Source: an uncultured bacterium (lineage in GTDB: Bacteria > Armatimonadota > JACIXR01). From it: 64,000 nt of DNA. The notes under the pieces were generated by a model that worked only from the letters and a program-made list of their open reading frames with translations, ran no database searches and was not told the DNA's origin. Position numbers and translations under genes: made by a program. The stretch covers positions 81,396-145,395 of the forward strand of contig CALITO010000002.1 of the NCBI GenBank assembly GCA_938041455.1. The letters run 5' to 3'. Positions within the stretch are counted from its first letter, which is position 1; every line of letters begins with the position of its first letter. Shown one piece after another: positions 1 to 8,564 of the stretch.

Positions 1-1720
1 TAGTGAGCGGAGCATTTATCGCATCCGCAAGCCAGTGAGGAAGAGTTGAATAGAAAGCATTATGAAAGGCGAGGGATTCATTATAAAGTTTTGAGTAGTT
101 ACTTAGGGCGTAACGGGCTACATCCTCGGCGCTCTCGAACCATTCTTCATATTTGTGGCCAAGTAAACGATCTACATAATCGTAAAGGTTAGGGAAATAC
201 CAAGAGAGAAGGAATAGGACCTCCTTCTCCTCCTTGGGAGCAAGCGTTAACTTAACCGTGAGGCATCCGTCTCTTCCCTCTTTCTGGATAACTATCCCCT
301 TATCGGAAAACTCCCTCCAGAGGGAGGCATAGTCCTCCCAAAGGGCAGGTTGGGCGGTAGAATTGGTAGCGATGAACATACTACCCATCGTGGGCGCCTC
401 TTTTGGAAGCCCGCTACCTAATCTATACTCAACTCCTGTGAGGTAGGAAACGATGTTGCGGAGGAGAGTATCCCAACCTGGACCTGTTGCCGGCCAACCA
501 CCCCAAACAGCAGTGGCGAAGACCATCACCTTCCCCTCACCATATTTGCCCTCTATCAGAATGGGCTGGCCGTTAGAAGCACTTGCTACCACCTTCCCCC
601 AAGGTTTCACCGCCTCAATTTGGTTGTAACCACCTATACGGATGACATCGGGAGGCAGGTTCTGGAATACTGGATGGGAGGAATCCTCAGCCACCAATTC
701 AACAGATTGGTTAACGCAGTCAAAGGTGTCTTTGAAGTTTACAGGGACAATATCTTCCACGGTGGTTCCTGAAAGCTTGCCCCAACGTTCTTCATTGAAG
801 CCATAGAAGGAATCCCATCCACCTGTGAGGAGGAAAGGCACCCCCATCCTCACCGCTTCCCGTAGTATTTTCATATTTTCCTCCCCCACAGTATCCGCCA
901 TCCTGAGGGTTTCAGCGAGCCAGACGAGGTCGTAATCCCGCTTCAACTGGGCGGGGTCATTAGTAGGCAAAACCACCCTTTCCCCTTGCACTCGCACCCA
1001 GTGAAGTTCCAAGTTCCTTGCCCTCAGTGCCTTCTCCAATTGTTGCCGATAACCCCCATTAGCAGGGCGAGCTACCACAAGGACCCTCACTGGACGGGAG
1101 AAAGAGGCAGGTTCACCCAGAGGAACACTCAAATTCACCCCATAAAATCCCCTCTGGAAGAGCAAGCGGTTGGAGACCTTTCCACTGTATCCTTCACCTA
1201 TACCTACCATATTTTGAAGGGAGAAAAGAAGAGAAGCCTCGCATTTCTTAGCGGAATCATTCTTTAACTTAAAGTGGAAGAAGGCAAGGGGAAGGGCGGA
1301 ATTTTTGTAATCTTGGGGGATAAAAGGAGAGAAGGAGGTTAACTGGACCTGGATGGGCAACGCTGAGTCCAAGTAGTCGAGCCAAGCGAAGGGGAACTCA
1401 CCCCTATATTTTATTTTCTCTACTGGTGGGAGCACCTCGTGGTCCAGCTGGAGCACTCGGGCAATAGGAGCCTTTCCTTCCTCTCTCACCCTAATCGCGA
1501 AGAAGGAACGAGGGCTCTGATAAGGATTGGCGGTGTTGTTAAAGATTTGCCATTCTTCGAGAGCCCCATTTGGGCGTATCTCTATTGTTCCAGCCCCTAA
1601 TCCACCGAGCACTATCCCCGAACGACCGGCATAGTTAGCCTTTGTGAATTCGAAATTCGCACCCAAAAGAGGAAACACCACGAACATAGTCAACACCATT
1701 TCCCAAACCTTCAAGTTCAT
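1..1720 (-). CDS. GH116-family glycoside hydrolase, N-terminal part (runs off window)
   Basis: The ORF track misses this gene because its stop lies beyond position 1. Reading the minus strand from ATG at 1720 gives about 573 open codons. It starts after a good ribosome site (AAAGGAGGAG) with a hydrophobic signal-like stretch. Residues about 35-60 contain GIVLGGLGAGTIEIRPNG and EEWQIFNN, the hallmark of the GH116 N-terminal beta-sandwich (GBA2-type). From about residue 485 the GH116 pattern resumes (LLSWYFPN, then LPHWLADAIN at the window edge, just before the catalytic (alpha/alpha)6 part). Between them, roughly residues 212-436, sits a module resembling a GATase1/ThuA-like flavodoxin-type domain (VLVVARPANGG; GVPFLLTGGWDSF). 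The family includes beta-glucosidases and glucosylceramidases; the substrate here is unknown and the catalytic residues lie outside the window. It is second in an operon with the pectate-lyase-like gene, 27 bases downstream of it. Confidence 0.82.
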   Translation of the reverse strand, partial: MNLKVWEMVLTMFVVFPLLGANFEFTKANYAGRSGIVLGGLGAGTIEIRPNGALEEWQIFNNTANPYQSPRSFFAIRVREEGKAPIARVLQLDHEVLPPVEKIKYRGEFPFAWLDYLDSALPIQVQLTSFSPFIPQDYKNSALPLAFFHFKLKNDSAKKCEASLLFSLQNMVGIGEGYSGKVSNRLLFQRGFYGVNLSVPLGEPASFSRPVRVLVVARPANGGYRQQLEKALRARNLELHWVRVQGERVVLPTNDPAQLKRDYDLVWLAETLRMADTVGEENMKILREAVRMGVPFLLTGGWDSFYGFNEERWGKLSGTTVEDIVPVNFKDTFDCVNQSVELVAEDSSHPVFQNLPPDVIRIGGYNQIEAVKPWGKVVASASNGQPILIEGKYGEGKVMVFATAVWGGWPATGPGWDTLLRNIVSYLTGVEYRLGSGLPKEAPTMGSMFIATNSTAQPALWEDYASLWREFSDKGIVIQKEGRDGCLTVKLTLAPKEEKEVLFLLSWYFPNLYDYVDRLLGHKYEEWFESAEDVARYALSNYSKLYNESLAFHNAFYSTLPHWLADAINAPLT

Positions 1721-1747
1721 CTCCTCCTTTGAAAATTATTAAACCCC

Positions 1748-3442
1748 TCAGAAGTTGGGAGGGGAACTCGTTTTCACAGGGACGAGTTTTACAGCATCAG
1801 CGACGACATTGCCATCCGCTTTGTTGGAAAGAATTATCTGAGCTGGCGCTCCCGGCTTAAAATAAAATCGCCCTAAAAGATGCCAGCGAGAGAAATCTTT
1901 CGCCATATTAACCGTCTTCCTTGTGATCCCTTTCCCAGAGTGTATCTCAAAAACCGCGTTTGAAGCGTGGTCCTTATTGGGGTCTTCACCAAACCAAACA
2001 TACACATCGTAATAACCTTCCTTCTCTATCTTAGGAGACCAATAAGCCTTCTTCTCACCTCCACCCTTGTTCGCCCAAAGACTACTCCCTCCATAATCTC
2101 CTCCCGCCCTCGCTAAATACCATTCTCCCACCGTCCTGAATTGAGGAGCAGGAAAACTGTCATCTATTACTATGCTCTCTCCCTCCTCCTTTATCTCAAA
2201 AGAGGCATTAAGTCCTATTTGAACATTTCCCTTGGATTTATTGATTATGCGGGGGAAACCGATAAAACGATTGCTCGTTATTACGCCATATCGGACATCT
2301 TCACCAAGGTAAACCTGGGGGGCATCCCGATTAAAAAGGCAGCCGTTCACTATAATATCTCCGCTTAAAGCCTCAATGGCGGGTAATTTCTTTCTGTCCT
2401 TATCCCAATAATCGAAGTTGCAGTTTTGGAAGGAAATGGTCCCTTTTCCCTCTATCCTCGCTATTTGGTTGGAAGGTCCCCAAAAGGCACAATTTTGAAG
2501 TAGGATGTTTCCTGTGTTCGTCGGCTTCACTACCACTTCTATGGGATCTTCACCAGCAAAGGAAACGAACTCGCCGTTAGTAATGAGCAGACCATAGGTA
2601 GCACAATCCTCAACCAAGAGGGCTATTTCCGTAGCATCAGCCCCGATGCCGAGAAAATTACCATTCGCTACCCCGTTTTTCGTCCTTATGAACCTATAGC
2701 CGATTCTATAGCCAAAGCAGAAGGTGTTGAAAACATATTCCCAATCCGTCCTGCCGATGATGAAAGCCTCACCATGTTTCCAAAGATAATCTCTAATTCC
2801 GCTCTTTTCATCCCAAGTCCAAAACGGCCAGAAATGGATATTCTCCACCCGGCCGATGTCGTAGCATTGGTCTATATAGAGCCCCCGTCTTAGTGGCTGG
2901 GCGTAAAGCCCCCGAATGTAATGCCTCCCGCAGGGATGGGTTCCGAGATCGACCGCTTGATAAGGGTTCACTATCAACACATCTATGATTGAACAATTGT
3001 CTCCCCTACCCCTTATTGTCCAAGGGTAAGGGCGGATGTTATCAGGTTTCTGGTTGGGATAGAAGATGGTGACTCCCTTGAGAGTAGAACCCGTATGGAG
3101 AGTTATGAAGGGCGTTCCATTCTCGTCTCCTTCCCCCTCCACAGCCAGGAGAGTCGTGCCCTTATATTGAGACCAAGTGCTAGGCGCTGTCCAGACCCCT
3201 TCAAGCGTTACATAGGGAGGAATGGAAAGGTGTCCTTTTATAAGATAATTCCCCCTGGGGACGAACACTATCCCTCCTCCCTCTGCTCCACAGGCATCCA
3301 GCGCCGCTTGGAAGGCGGATGTATCATCCGCTACGCCATCCCCCTTTGCCCCGAAATCCCTTACATTATAAACGCCTTCCCGCTGAGCAAAAGCACCAAA
3401 GTTTAAAAACGCAAAGACCGAGAAAAGCAAGAGTCCTTTCAT
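1748..3442 (-). CDS. Secreted pectate-lyase-fold (right-handed beta-helix) protein
   Basis: This 564-residue protein has a signal peptide (hydrophobic start ending GAFAQ). The N-terminal VRDFGAKGDGVADDTSAFQ is the classic opening of the Pectate_lyase_3 / GH28-like beta-helix family, and the next 350 residues have the repetitive short-strand pattern of a parallel beta-helix. The last 120 residues (GEWYLARAGGDYGGSS; EGYYDVYVWFG; VVADAVKLVPV) look like a golvesin C-terminal-type beta-sandwich, probably for carbohydrate or surface binding. The likely role is extracellular polysaccharide cleavage or binding; lyase versus hydrolase activity cannot be decided from sequence. It has its own promoter and an AAAGGAGAG ribosome site, and is co-transcribed with the GH116-type gene downstream. 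Confidence 0.8.
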   Translation of the reverse strand: MKGLLLFSVFAFLNFGAFAQREGVYNVRDFGAKGDGVADDTSAFQAALDACGAEGGGIVFVPRGNYLIKGHLSIPPYVTLEGVWTAPSTWSQYKGTTLLAVEGEGDENGTPFITLHTGSTLKGVTIFYPNQKPDNIRPYPWTIRGRGDNCSIIDVLIVNPYQAVDLGTHPCGRHYIRGLYAQPLRRGLYIDQCYDIGRVENIHFWPFWTWDEKSGIRDYLWKHGEAFIIGRTDWEYVFNTFCFGYRIGYRFIRTKNGVANGNFLGIGADATEIALLVEDCATYGLLITNGEFVSFAGEDPIEVVVKPTNTGNILLQNCAFWGPSNQIARIEGKGTISFQNCNFDYWDKDRKKLPAIEALSGDIIVNGCLFNRDAPQVYLGEDVRYGVITSNRFIGFPRIINKSKGNVQIGLNASFEIKEEGESIVIDDSFPAPQFRTVGEWYLARAGGDYGGSSLWANKGGGEKKAYWSPKIEKEGYYDVYVWFGEDPNKDHASNAVFEIHSGKGITRKTVNMAKDFSRWHLLGRFYFKPGAPAQIILSNKADGNVVADAVKLVPVKTSSPPNF

Positions 3443-3462
3443 ATAAAATCTCTCCTTTTACC

Positions 3463-3491
3463 ATAATAGAAAGCGATCCCCGCGTGGTCAA
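3463..3491 (-). promoter_or_regulatory. Sigma-70-type promoter for the pectate-lyase-like/GH116 operon
   Basis: On the minus strand TTGACC (3491-3486) is separated by 17 bases from TATTAT (3468-3463). The inferred transcription start is near 3456, a short distance upstream of the ATG at 3442. It is divergent from the promoter at 3537. Confidence 0.65.
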
Positions 3492-3536
3492 TTAGTTTTT
3501 TCCAAGCTCTGGTTTAACGATGTTATCATAGTTTTC

Positions 3537-3565
3537 TTGACAAGCCCCTTTATTCATCTGAAAAT
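3537..3565 (+). promoter_or_regulatory. Promoter for the GH20-like gene
   Basis: A perfect -35 TTGACA (3537-3542) is followed after 17 bases by a weak -10 GAAAAT (3560-3565). A ribosome site AAGGAGG lies before the ATG at 3597. The two divergent promoters sit within about 100 bases, so a shared regulator could act here. Confidence 0.5.
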
Positions 3566-3596
3566 ATCAAAAATAATTAGAAGGAGGTTTTGAAAA

Positions 3597-5606
3597 ATGC
3601 GTGTAGAAATTGCCCTCTTCTTCCTTCTCGTGGCTTGCTTGGCTAATGCTTCCCAGCTTCGCATTATCCCTAAGCCCCAATATGAGACCATCAAACCCTT
3701 TGTCTTTGCGATAGAGAAAAAGGCACACATCGTGATTGGACAAGGATGCGATAAGACCATAGCGGAGATCCTTGGAGAAGACCTAGCAGTTCTTGGTGTT
3801 CAAAAGGAAGAAATCGCTTCCTCATTTATAAAGAAGGTGGAGAAGCCCATAATCTTCGGCATGCCTTCCCGGGACGAAAACATTGCCTCCTTCGTCAAAG
3901 AAAAGAACATAGAGGTGCCGTCGCTACCACGAGAAGGCTATCTATTGGAAGTGGAGAAGGATTATGTTCTTATCTTAGGGAAGGACGGCGACGGCGTCTT
4001 CTGGGGAATGCAAACCCTACGCCAGATGCTCTCCGGTGAGAAGGGTAAGGTGAATATTCAGGGAGCGAGGATAGTAGATTATCCTAAATTGCGCTGGAGG
4101 GGGATAACTGATGATGTCAGCCGTGGTCCCATACCAACCTTAGAATTTATGAAGAATACCATCCGTATTTTGAGCGCCTTCAAACTCAATATGTATACAC
4201 CATATATAGAACTTCACGCCTTCAATTTCAAATCGCATCCCGATATGTGCGCTCCGGGGGAAGGGCTTTCCCCCGATGAGATGAAAGAACTTGTGGCATA
4301 TGGGCGAAAATACCATGTGGATGTTTTCCCATCCCTTCAATCCTTCGGACATTCCGATAAGCTTTTGAGTAAACCCCAGTATAGGCACTTAGCTGAGATT
4401 GAAGAAGGACCATGGAGCCTGTCTCCAGCAGTAGAAGAGACTTATTCTCTCCTTAAGGATTTATACGAAGAGTTAGCCAAAATCTTCCCTTCCCCATTTT
4501 TCAACATAAATTGTGACGAAACCTATGATTTAGGTCAGGGCAAAAGCAAACCTATAGCGGACGAGATTGGACCCCAAAATCTCTATCTCCAGCATATAAC
4601 AAGGCTTTATAATATGCTTAAGGAAAAGGGGAAAAGGGTAATGTTCTGGGGAGACATCGCCCTCCATTATAAGGAAATAATACCCAAGCTCCCTTCCGCT
4701 ATCATCGTCCTTAACTGGGATTATGGGGGCGCACCATCCTTCGAGTGGAGATTGAAGCCGTTTTACGATGCTGGATTAGAACAGTTCGTCTGCCCAGGCG
4801 TTTCCTGCTGGAGTCGCATCTTTCCCGATTTTGAGAACGCAACGATGAACATTGACAACTTCGTTAGGGATGGCGTGAAATACAAAGTGAGGGGAATGCT
4901 CAATACAACCTGGGATGATGACGGGGAGAACCTTTTCGGTTATAACTGGTATGGCATAGTCTTCGGCGCAGAGGCTGCGTGGAAGGGTGGTAATGTGGAT
5001 AGAGGAGATTTCGATAGCCGATTTGATAACGCCTTCTTCGGCTCCTCTACCCATATTGTGGAAGCGATTAACCTCCTCAGCCAAACTAACCATTTTATGG
5101 CTCCCGGTATGTCTCCCGATAACTTTTTCTGGGAGGACCCCCTCAACTCCCTAACGCGTGCAGATGCTCTGGAAAAAGCAAGGGAGATAAAATTAAGGGC
5201 AGAGAGAGCTTTGAGTATTTTGGGAGAGGATAAGGGGAAGGTGAAGAAGAACAAGACCGCTATACCCTACCTTGTCTTTGCTGCAAATAGACTACTTTTC
5301 CTTGCAGATAAGATAATAGGAATGGCGGATGTTCTATCCTTTTATAATTCGGCTCGGGAAAATCCCAGCGAGGGAAAAGAAAAACTTGAACGAGCACAAG
5401 GTATCCTCCAGAACCTTATAGACCACCTATATAAGCTGAGGGAGAACTATAAGACGCTTTGGTTAGCGGAGAATCTCCCCTTCTTCCTACACAACAATTT
5501 AGAGAAATATAATGGCTTAATAAGGTATCTTGAAGCAAAGAGAGAGCAGGTTTTAAAGGCAAAGGAGGCAATAGGTAAGGGCGAAGCATTACCCCCTCTG
5601 GAATGA
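3597..5606 (+). CDS. Secreted GH20-like beta-N-acetylhexosaminidase
   Basis: This 669-residue protein has a signal peptide (cleavage near LANAS). It shows GH20 layout: an N-terminal alpha/beta GH20b-like domain (RIIPKPQ; GYLLEV; DGDGVFWGMQTLRQML) and then the TIM barrel opening at KLRWRGITDDVSRG. The catalytic Asp-Glu pair is seen at D307-E308 in the motif NINCDET; most GH20 enzymes have G(G/A)DE, so the Cys before the pair is a variant. The C-terminal 130 residues are helical. The expected role is release of terminal GlcNAc or GalNAc from glycans outside the cytoplasm. It is transcribed with the GH106-like gene that follows and divergently from the beta-helix protein. Confidence 0.8.
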   Translation: MRVEIALFFLLVACLANASQLRIIPKPQYETIKPFVFAIEKKAHIVIGQGCDKTIAEILGEDLAVLGVQKEEIASSFIKKVEKPIIFGMPSRDENIASFVKEKNIEVPSLPREGYLLEVEKDYVLILGKDGDGVFWGMQTLRQMLSGEKGKVNIQGARIVDYPKLRWRGITDDVSRGPIPTLEFMKNTIRILSAFKLNMYTPYIELHAFNFKSHPDMCAPGEGLSPDEMKELVAYGRKYHVDVFPSLQSFGHSDKLLSKPQYRHLAEIEEGPWSLSPAVEETYSLLKDLYEELAKIFPSPFFNINCDETYDLGQGKSKPIADEIGPQNLYLQHITRLYNMLKEKGKRVMFWGDIALHYKEIIPKLPSAIIVLNWDYGGAPSFEWRLKPFYDAGLEQFVCPGVSCWSRIFPDFENATMNIDNFVRDGVKYKVRGMLNTTWDDDGENLFGYNWYGIVFGAEAAWKGGNVDRGDFDSRFDNAFFGSSTHIVEAINLLSQTNHFMAPGMSPDNFFWEDPLNSLTRADALEKAREIKLRAERALSILGEDKGKVKKNKTAIPYLVFAANRLLFLADKIIGMADVLSFYNSARENPSEGKEKLERAQGILQNLIDHLYKLRENYKTLWLAENLPFFLHNNLEKYNGLIRYLEAKREQVLKAKEAIGKGEALPPLE

Positions 5607-5611
5607 TGTAA

Positions 5612-5629
5612 AGGGACGCGAAGCGCCCT
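5612..5629 (+). terminator. Hairpin after the GH20-like gene, possible terminator
   Basis: AGGG(A)CGC-GAA-GCGCCCT forms a 7-bp stem with one bulged A and a three-base loop. A run of six T begins about 15 bases further on, farther than in a standard intrinsic terminator. It may instead be part of a small intergenic repeat, since its GGGACGCGAA core recurs at 49045. Confidence 0.35.
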
Positions 5630-5678
5630 CCTAATAGGATTACTTTTTTCTCGTAAATCCTTTATTATTTAATTTATA

Positions 5679-8564
5679 ATGGAAATCAGAGAGAGATTCG
5701 CTAACCCTCCTACAGAATGCTTCCCCTATATCCTTTGGCAATTGGGGGAAGCGGCCCTCCCCGATAATCTATCCTCCATTCTCGCACGGCTTAAAAACCT
5801 TTGTTCCGGGCTAATAATCCAAGCTTCAACTAAGCAAAGAGAAGCGATCAAGAAAATCTGCCTTTCTGCTAAAAAGGATGGCTTACCCATCTATCTTGTC
5901 CTCCCCCCTTTATCCCCCTTCAACTCCTATCTCCAAGCGACAAGGGTAGTTATGAGGCAGGGAGGAATGATCGAGCTGCCCGTGAAAGGCAAGCCCCTTT
6001 GGATCGGAGCTATTTCCTTCCCATCCCCCACTCAACCCACCATTGTTCATTTGGAGCAGTTCATACAAGAGGGTGTCCTGAGATGGACCGCTCCTTCGGG
6101 TAATTGGGATGTCCTACTGATATCCTCTCTGCCTTATGAGGAAAGGGAGAGCCCCACAGAAGTAGCGAACTTTTGGATGGAAGAACTTGCCGACCTTACA
6201 CCCCCTCTCGCTGGCTTCTATATCCCCCATATAGACCTCCGGCCCTTCCCTTGGCGAGATGATATCCCTGACGAATTCCAGCGAAGACGAGGCTACCCCT
6301 TCCGACCCTCCTTCCCTTCCCTTGCCCTTGATTTAGACGAAAAATCGCCCAAATTCCGCTACGATTTCCGGAGAACAGTCTACGAAGTGTGGAGGGAAAA
6401 TATAGAGGGAATTCTTTACATCCTACGAAGAAAGGGATTATCTCTTCTCGCCGCCCCTGATATAAAAGAACACTGCTGGGGAGAAATCCTCCTTCTTGCC
6501 TCCCACCTTCCCTCACCCGTCCTCAAACTTTCTGGTAATCCCTTCATAGATGAGCTAACGGGCACCCTCCTTTCCTCCTTTTCTTCCCTTTCATATATAG
6601 AGATAAAATGGTCATCGTCCCCAGAGGCAATCCAGAACCAGATGCACCAACTCTCCTCTTGGGGAATAGGAGGTGCCATTCTATCCTTTCCCTCCCTCCC
6701 TTTTGAAATCGTTCCTTGGGGTGAACTACTCCTTCCCCGCATCGCCTCATACCAAGCCCGTTTACATTTCCTTCTCTCTCATCTCCCCAGAACCGCAAGG
6801 ACCGCCCTTCTTTTACCTCGTCTTTCTCTCTGGGCACATCAAAGATTGGGCGAAGATGACGAATATTTCCGCGCTATAGAGAGGGATATCTTCTACCTTT
6901 GCGAACTTCTCCATAAAATCCATTATGATTTCATTTTGATTGACGAAGATGACCTACCCAATTTAAGCCAACTGCAAACTGTTATCCTTCCTTCAATCTC
7001 CACCTTGAAACGAAGCACATTAGGCTGGCTGGAGAGATTCTACGAGGGGGGAGGGAATCTCCTCGCTTTGGGAATGTTACCCTTCCGTTCCGAGGAAGGC
7101 GTGGATAGGGATCTACAAAACGATGTGCGTTCTCTCTTCAAGGTAAATATAGAAGATGTCAACAACCTTTACCTTCTCTCCTCCACTATGGGATTGGAAG
7201 GCGGGGTAACCTACGCAATAGGAAGGATACATCCTATTTCCGAGGGAAAAATATTTTCCTATCAGCCAGCTGTTAATCCCGATAGGAGAGAAGCTCTCCG
7301 GCAAACGAGGCAAATCCTTCGCAACTTTTCTCAACCGGACTTGGATTCCTTACAAGAAGACATTCTCTGCCACCCCCGAGGTGGGAGGTTATTCCTTCTC
7401 TTCAACAAGGGAGAGAAACCTGCTAAGGTGAACGCTATGCTTCCCTCCCAAGGAATACCCTACAAATTGGAACCCCGAACTGGGGAAAGCAAGAGACTTT
7501 TTGTTTATTCCTTGATGGAAGATGGACGGATCATCATCCCTGAGGAGCTTTCACCCCGGGCTCTTTCCATTATTTTTCTTGATGAGGGAGAACAACTCCA
7601 CATAGACCAGTCTAACTTTCCTATTGAGGAGTTGAGGATCAAAGAAACAGAAGTTGAGGTGTTGGGCTGGCAGACAACACCCGAGCCACCCTTTGTGGTT
7701 ATAGAATATAAAGGAGAGCGAAGATTTTCAGAAGGCATTTCCTCCCCTTCTCTACCGTCCATTCCCCTGCCCTTGGAATGGGAGATTAAACCACAAAATC
7801 GCAATGTTTTACCCCTCAAAAGGTGGCGCTTTCAAAGGAAAACCTCTTGGTTATCCCACCTTGCTCCCCCAAAAAGGCTCCAGGAAAGCTGGCCATTTCT
7901 ACCTGGCGGTTATAAACCTATGGGAGAAACTTGGTATCAAACGACGTTTCTCCTACGGGAAATAGTGAAAGATGTATCCTTACACTCTGAATGTCCCCTG
8001 CAAATCCTCTTTATAAACGGAAAGCGGTTGAAGGGGAAAGAGGAAATTCCTTTAGGGGAATTCCTCGTGGAGGGTCTGAACTACCTCACCTTTCTTATAA
8101 ATCACAACAAATACCCCTTTATGCCTTTAATTCTATTGAAGGGAGACTTCTCCCTTTACCTATTTGAGAGAGAATGGGCTATTGGTAAGAGAAAATCTAC
8201 CCTCCAGGTGGGTTCCTGGACGGAGCAAGGGTTTCCCTTTTATGTGGGAACGATGGATTATATAACGATGTTCACACTTCCCAGCCTCTATGTGGGCAAG
8301 AAAGCTATACTTTCCTTTGGCCAAATAAAGGAGATGGTGGAGGTAGAGGTAAACGGACAGAAAGTAGGGTTTCTCTACTCGCCTCCCTGGGAGCTGGAGA
8401 TAGGGCAAGCTTTAAGGGAGGGAGAAAACGAACTCGTGCTAAGGATCACGAATTGTCCACCACCTAACCCCGCTGAGCAGGCCTATCCTTCGGGACTGCT
8501 TGCGCCTTCTCAGATACTCATCTTTAACAAGGTTTCCCTTACTCTTCCCCTTTTAAGAGGGTGA
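5679..8564 (+). CDS. GH106-like (alpha-L-rhamnosidase-type) multidomain protein
   Basis: This is a 961-residue protein without a recognisable signal peptide. Residues about 195-270 (RRRGYPFRPSFPSLA; YDFRRTVYEVWREN) match the pattern of GH106-type enzymes. A later segment (HYDFILIDEDDL; LERFYEGGGNLLALG) resembles the flavodoxin-like subdomain of the same group. The C-terminus has two beta-sandwich repeats of the GH2/GH106 type (TWYQTTFLL; EVEVNGQKVGF; EGENELVLRITN). The substrate is unknown; rhamnose-containing polysaccharide is the family precedent. The start has no Shine-Dalgarno sequence but lies just after an AT-rich TATTATTTAATTTATA stretch, so it could be leaderless. The sense strand is unusually pyrimidine-rich for this window. 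Its stop overlaps the convergent UroD-like gene by 26 bases. Confidence 0.55.
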   Translation: MEIRERFANPPTECFPYILWQLGEAALPDNLSSILARLKNLCSGLIIQASTKQREAIKKICLSAKKDGLPIYLVLPPLSPFNSYLQATRVVMRQGGMIELPVKGKPLWIGAISFPSPTQPTIVHLEQFIQEGVLRWTAPSGNWDVLLISSLPYEERESPTEVANFWMEELADLTPPLAGFYIPHIDLRPFPWRDDIPDEFQRRRGYPFRPSFPSLALDLDEKSPKFRYDFRRTVYEVWRENIEGILYILRRKGLSLLAAPDIKEHCWGEILLLASHLPSPVLKLSGNPFIDELTGTLLSSFSSLSYIEIKWSSSPEAIQNQMHQLSSWGIGGAILSFPSLPFEIVPWGELLLPRIASYQARLHFLLSHLPRTARTALLLPRLSLWAHQRLGEDDEYFRAIERDIFYLCELLHKIHYDFILIDEDDLPNLSQLQTVILPSISTLKRSTLGWLERFYEGGGNLLALGMLPFRSEEGVDRDLQNDVRSLFKVNIEDVNNLYLLSSTMGLEGGVTYAIGRIHPISEGKIFSYQPAVNPDRREALRQTRQILRNFSQPDLDSLQEDILCHPRGGRLFLLFNKGEKPAKVNAMLPSQGIPYKLEPRTGESKRLFVYSLMEDGRIIIPEELSPRALSIIFLDEGEQLHIDQSNFPIEELRIKETEVEVLGWQTTPEPPFVVIEYKGERRFSEGISSPSLPSIPLPLEWEIKPQNRNVLPLKRWRFQRKTSWLSHLAPPKRLQESWPFLPGGYKPMGETWYQTTFLLREIVKDVSLHSECPLQILFINGKRLKGKEEIPLGEFLVEGLNYLTFLINHNKYPFMPLILLKGDFSLYLFEREWAIGKRKSTLQVGSWTEQGFPFYVGTMDYITMFTLPSLYVGKKAILSFGQIKEMVEVEVNGQKVGFLYSPPWELEIGQALREGENELVLRITNCPPPNPAEQAYPSGLLAPSQILIFNKVSLTLPLLRG

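Noticed and set aside
986-1267. 93-residue plus-strand ORF at the left edge
   Set aside because: It is antisense to the clearly coding GH116-like gene on the minus strand.
6196-6837. Series of 97-108 residue minus-strand ORFs inside the GH106-like gene
   Set aside because: They are antisense shadows rich in Arg, Gly and Glu, caused by the pyrimidine-rich sense strand.
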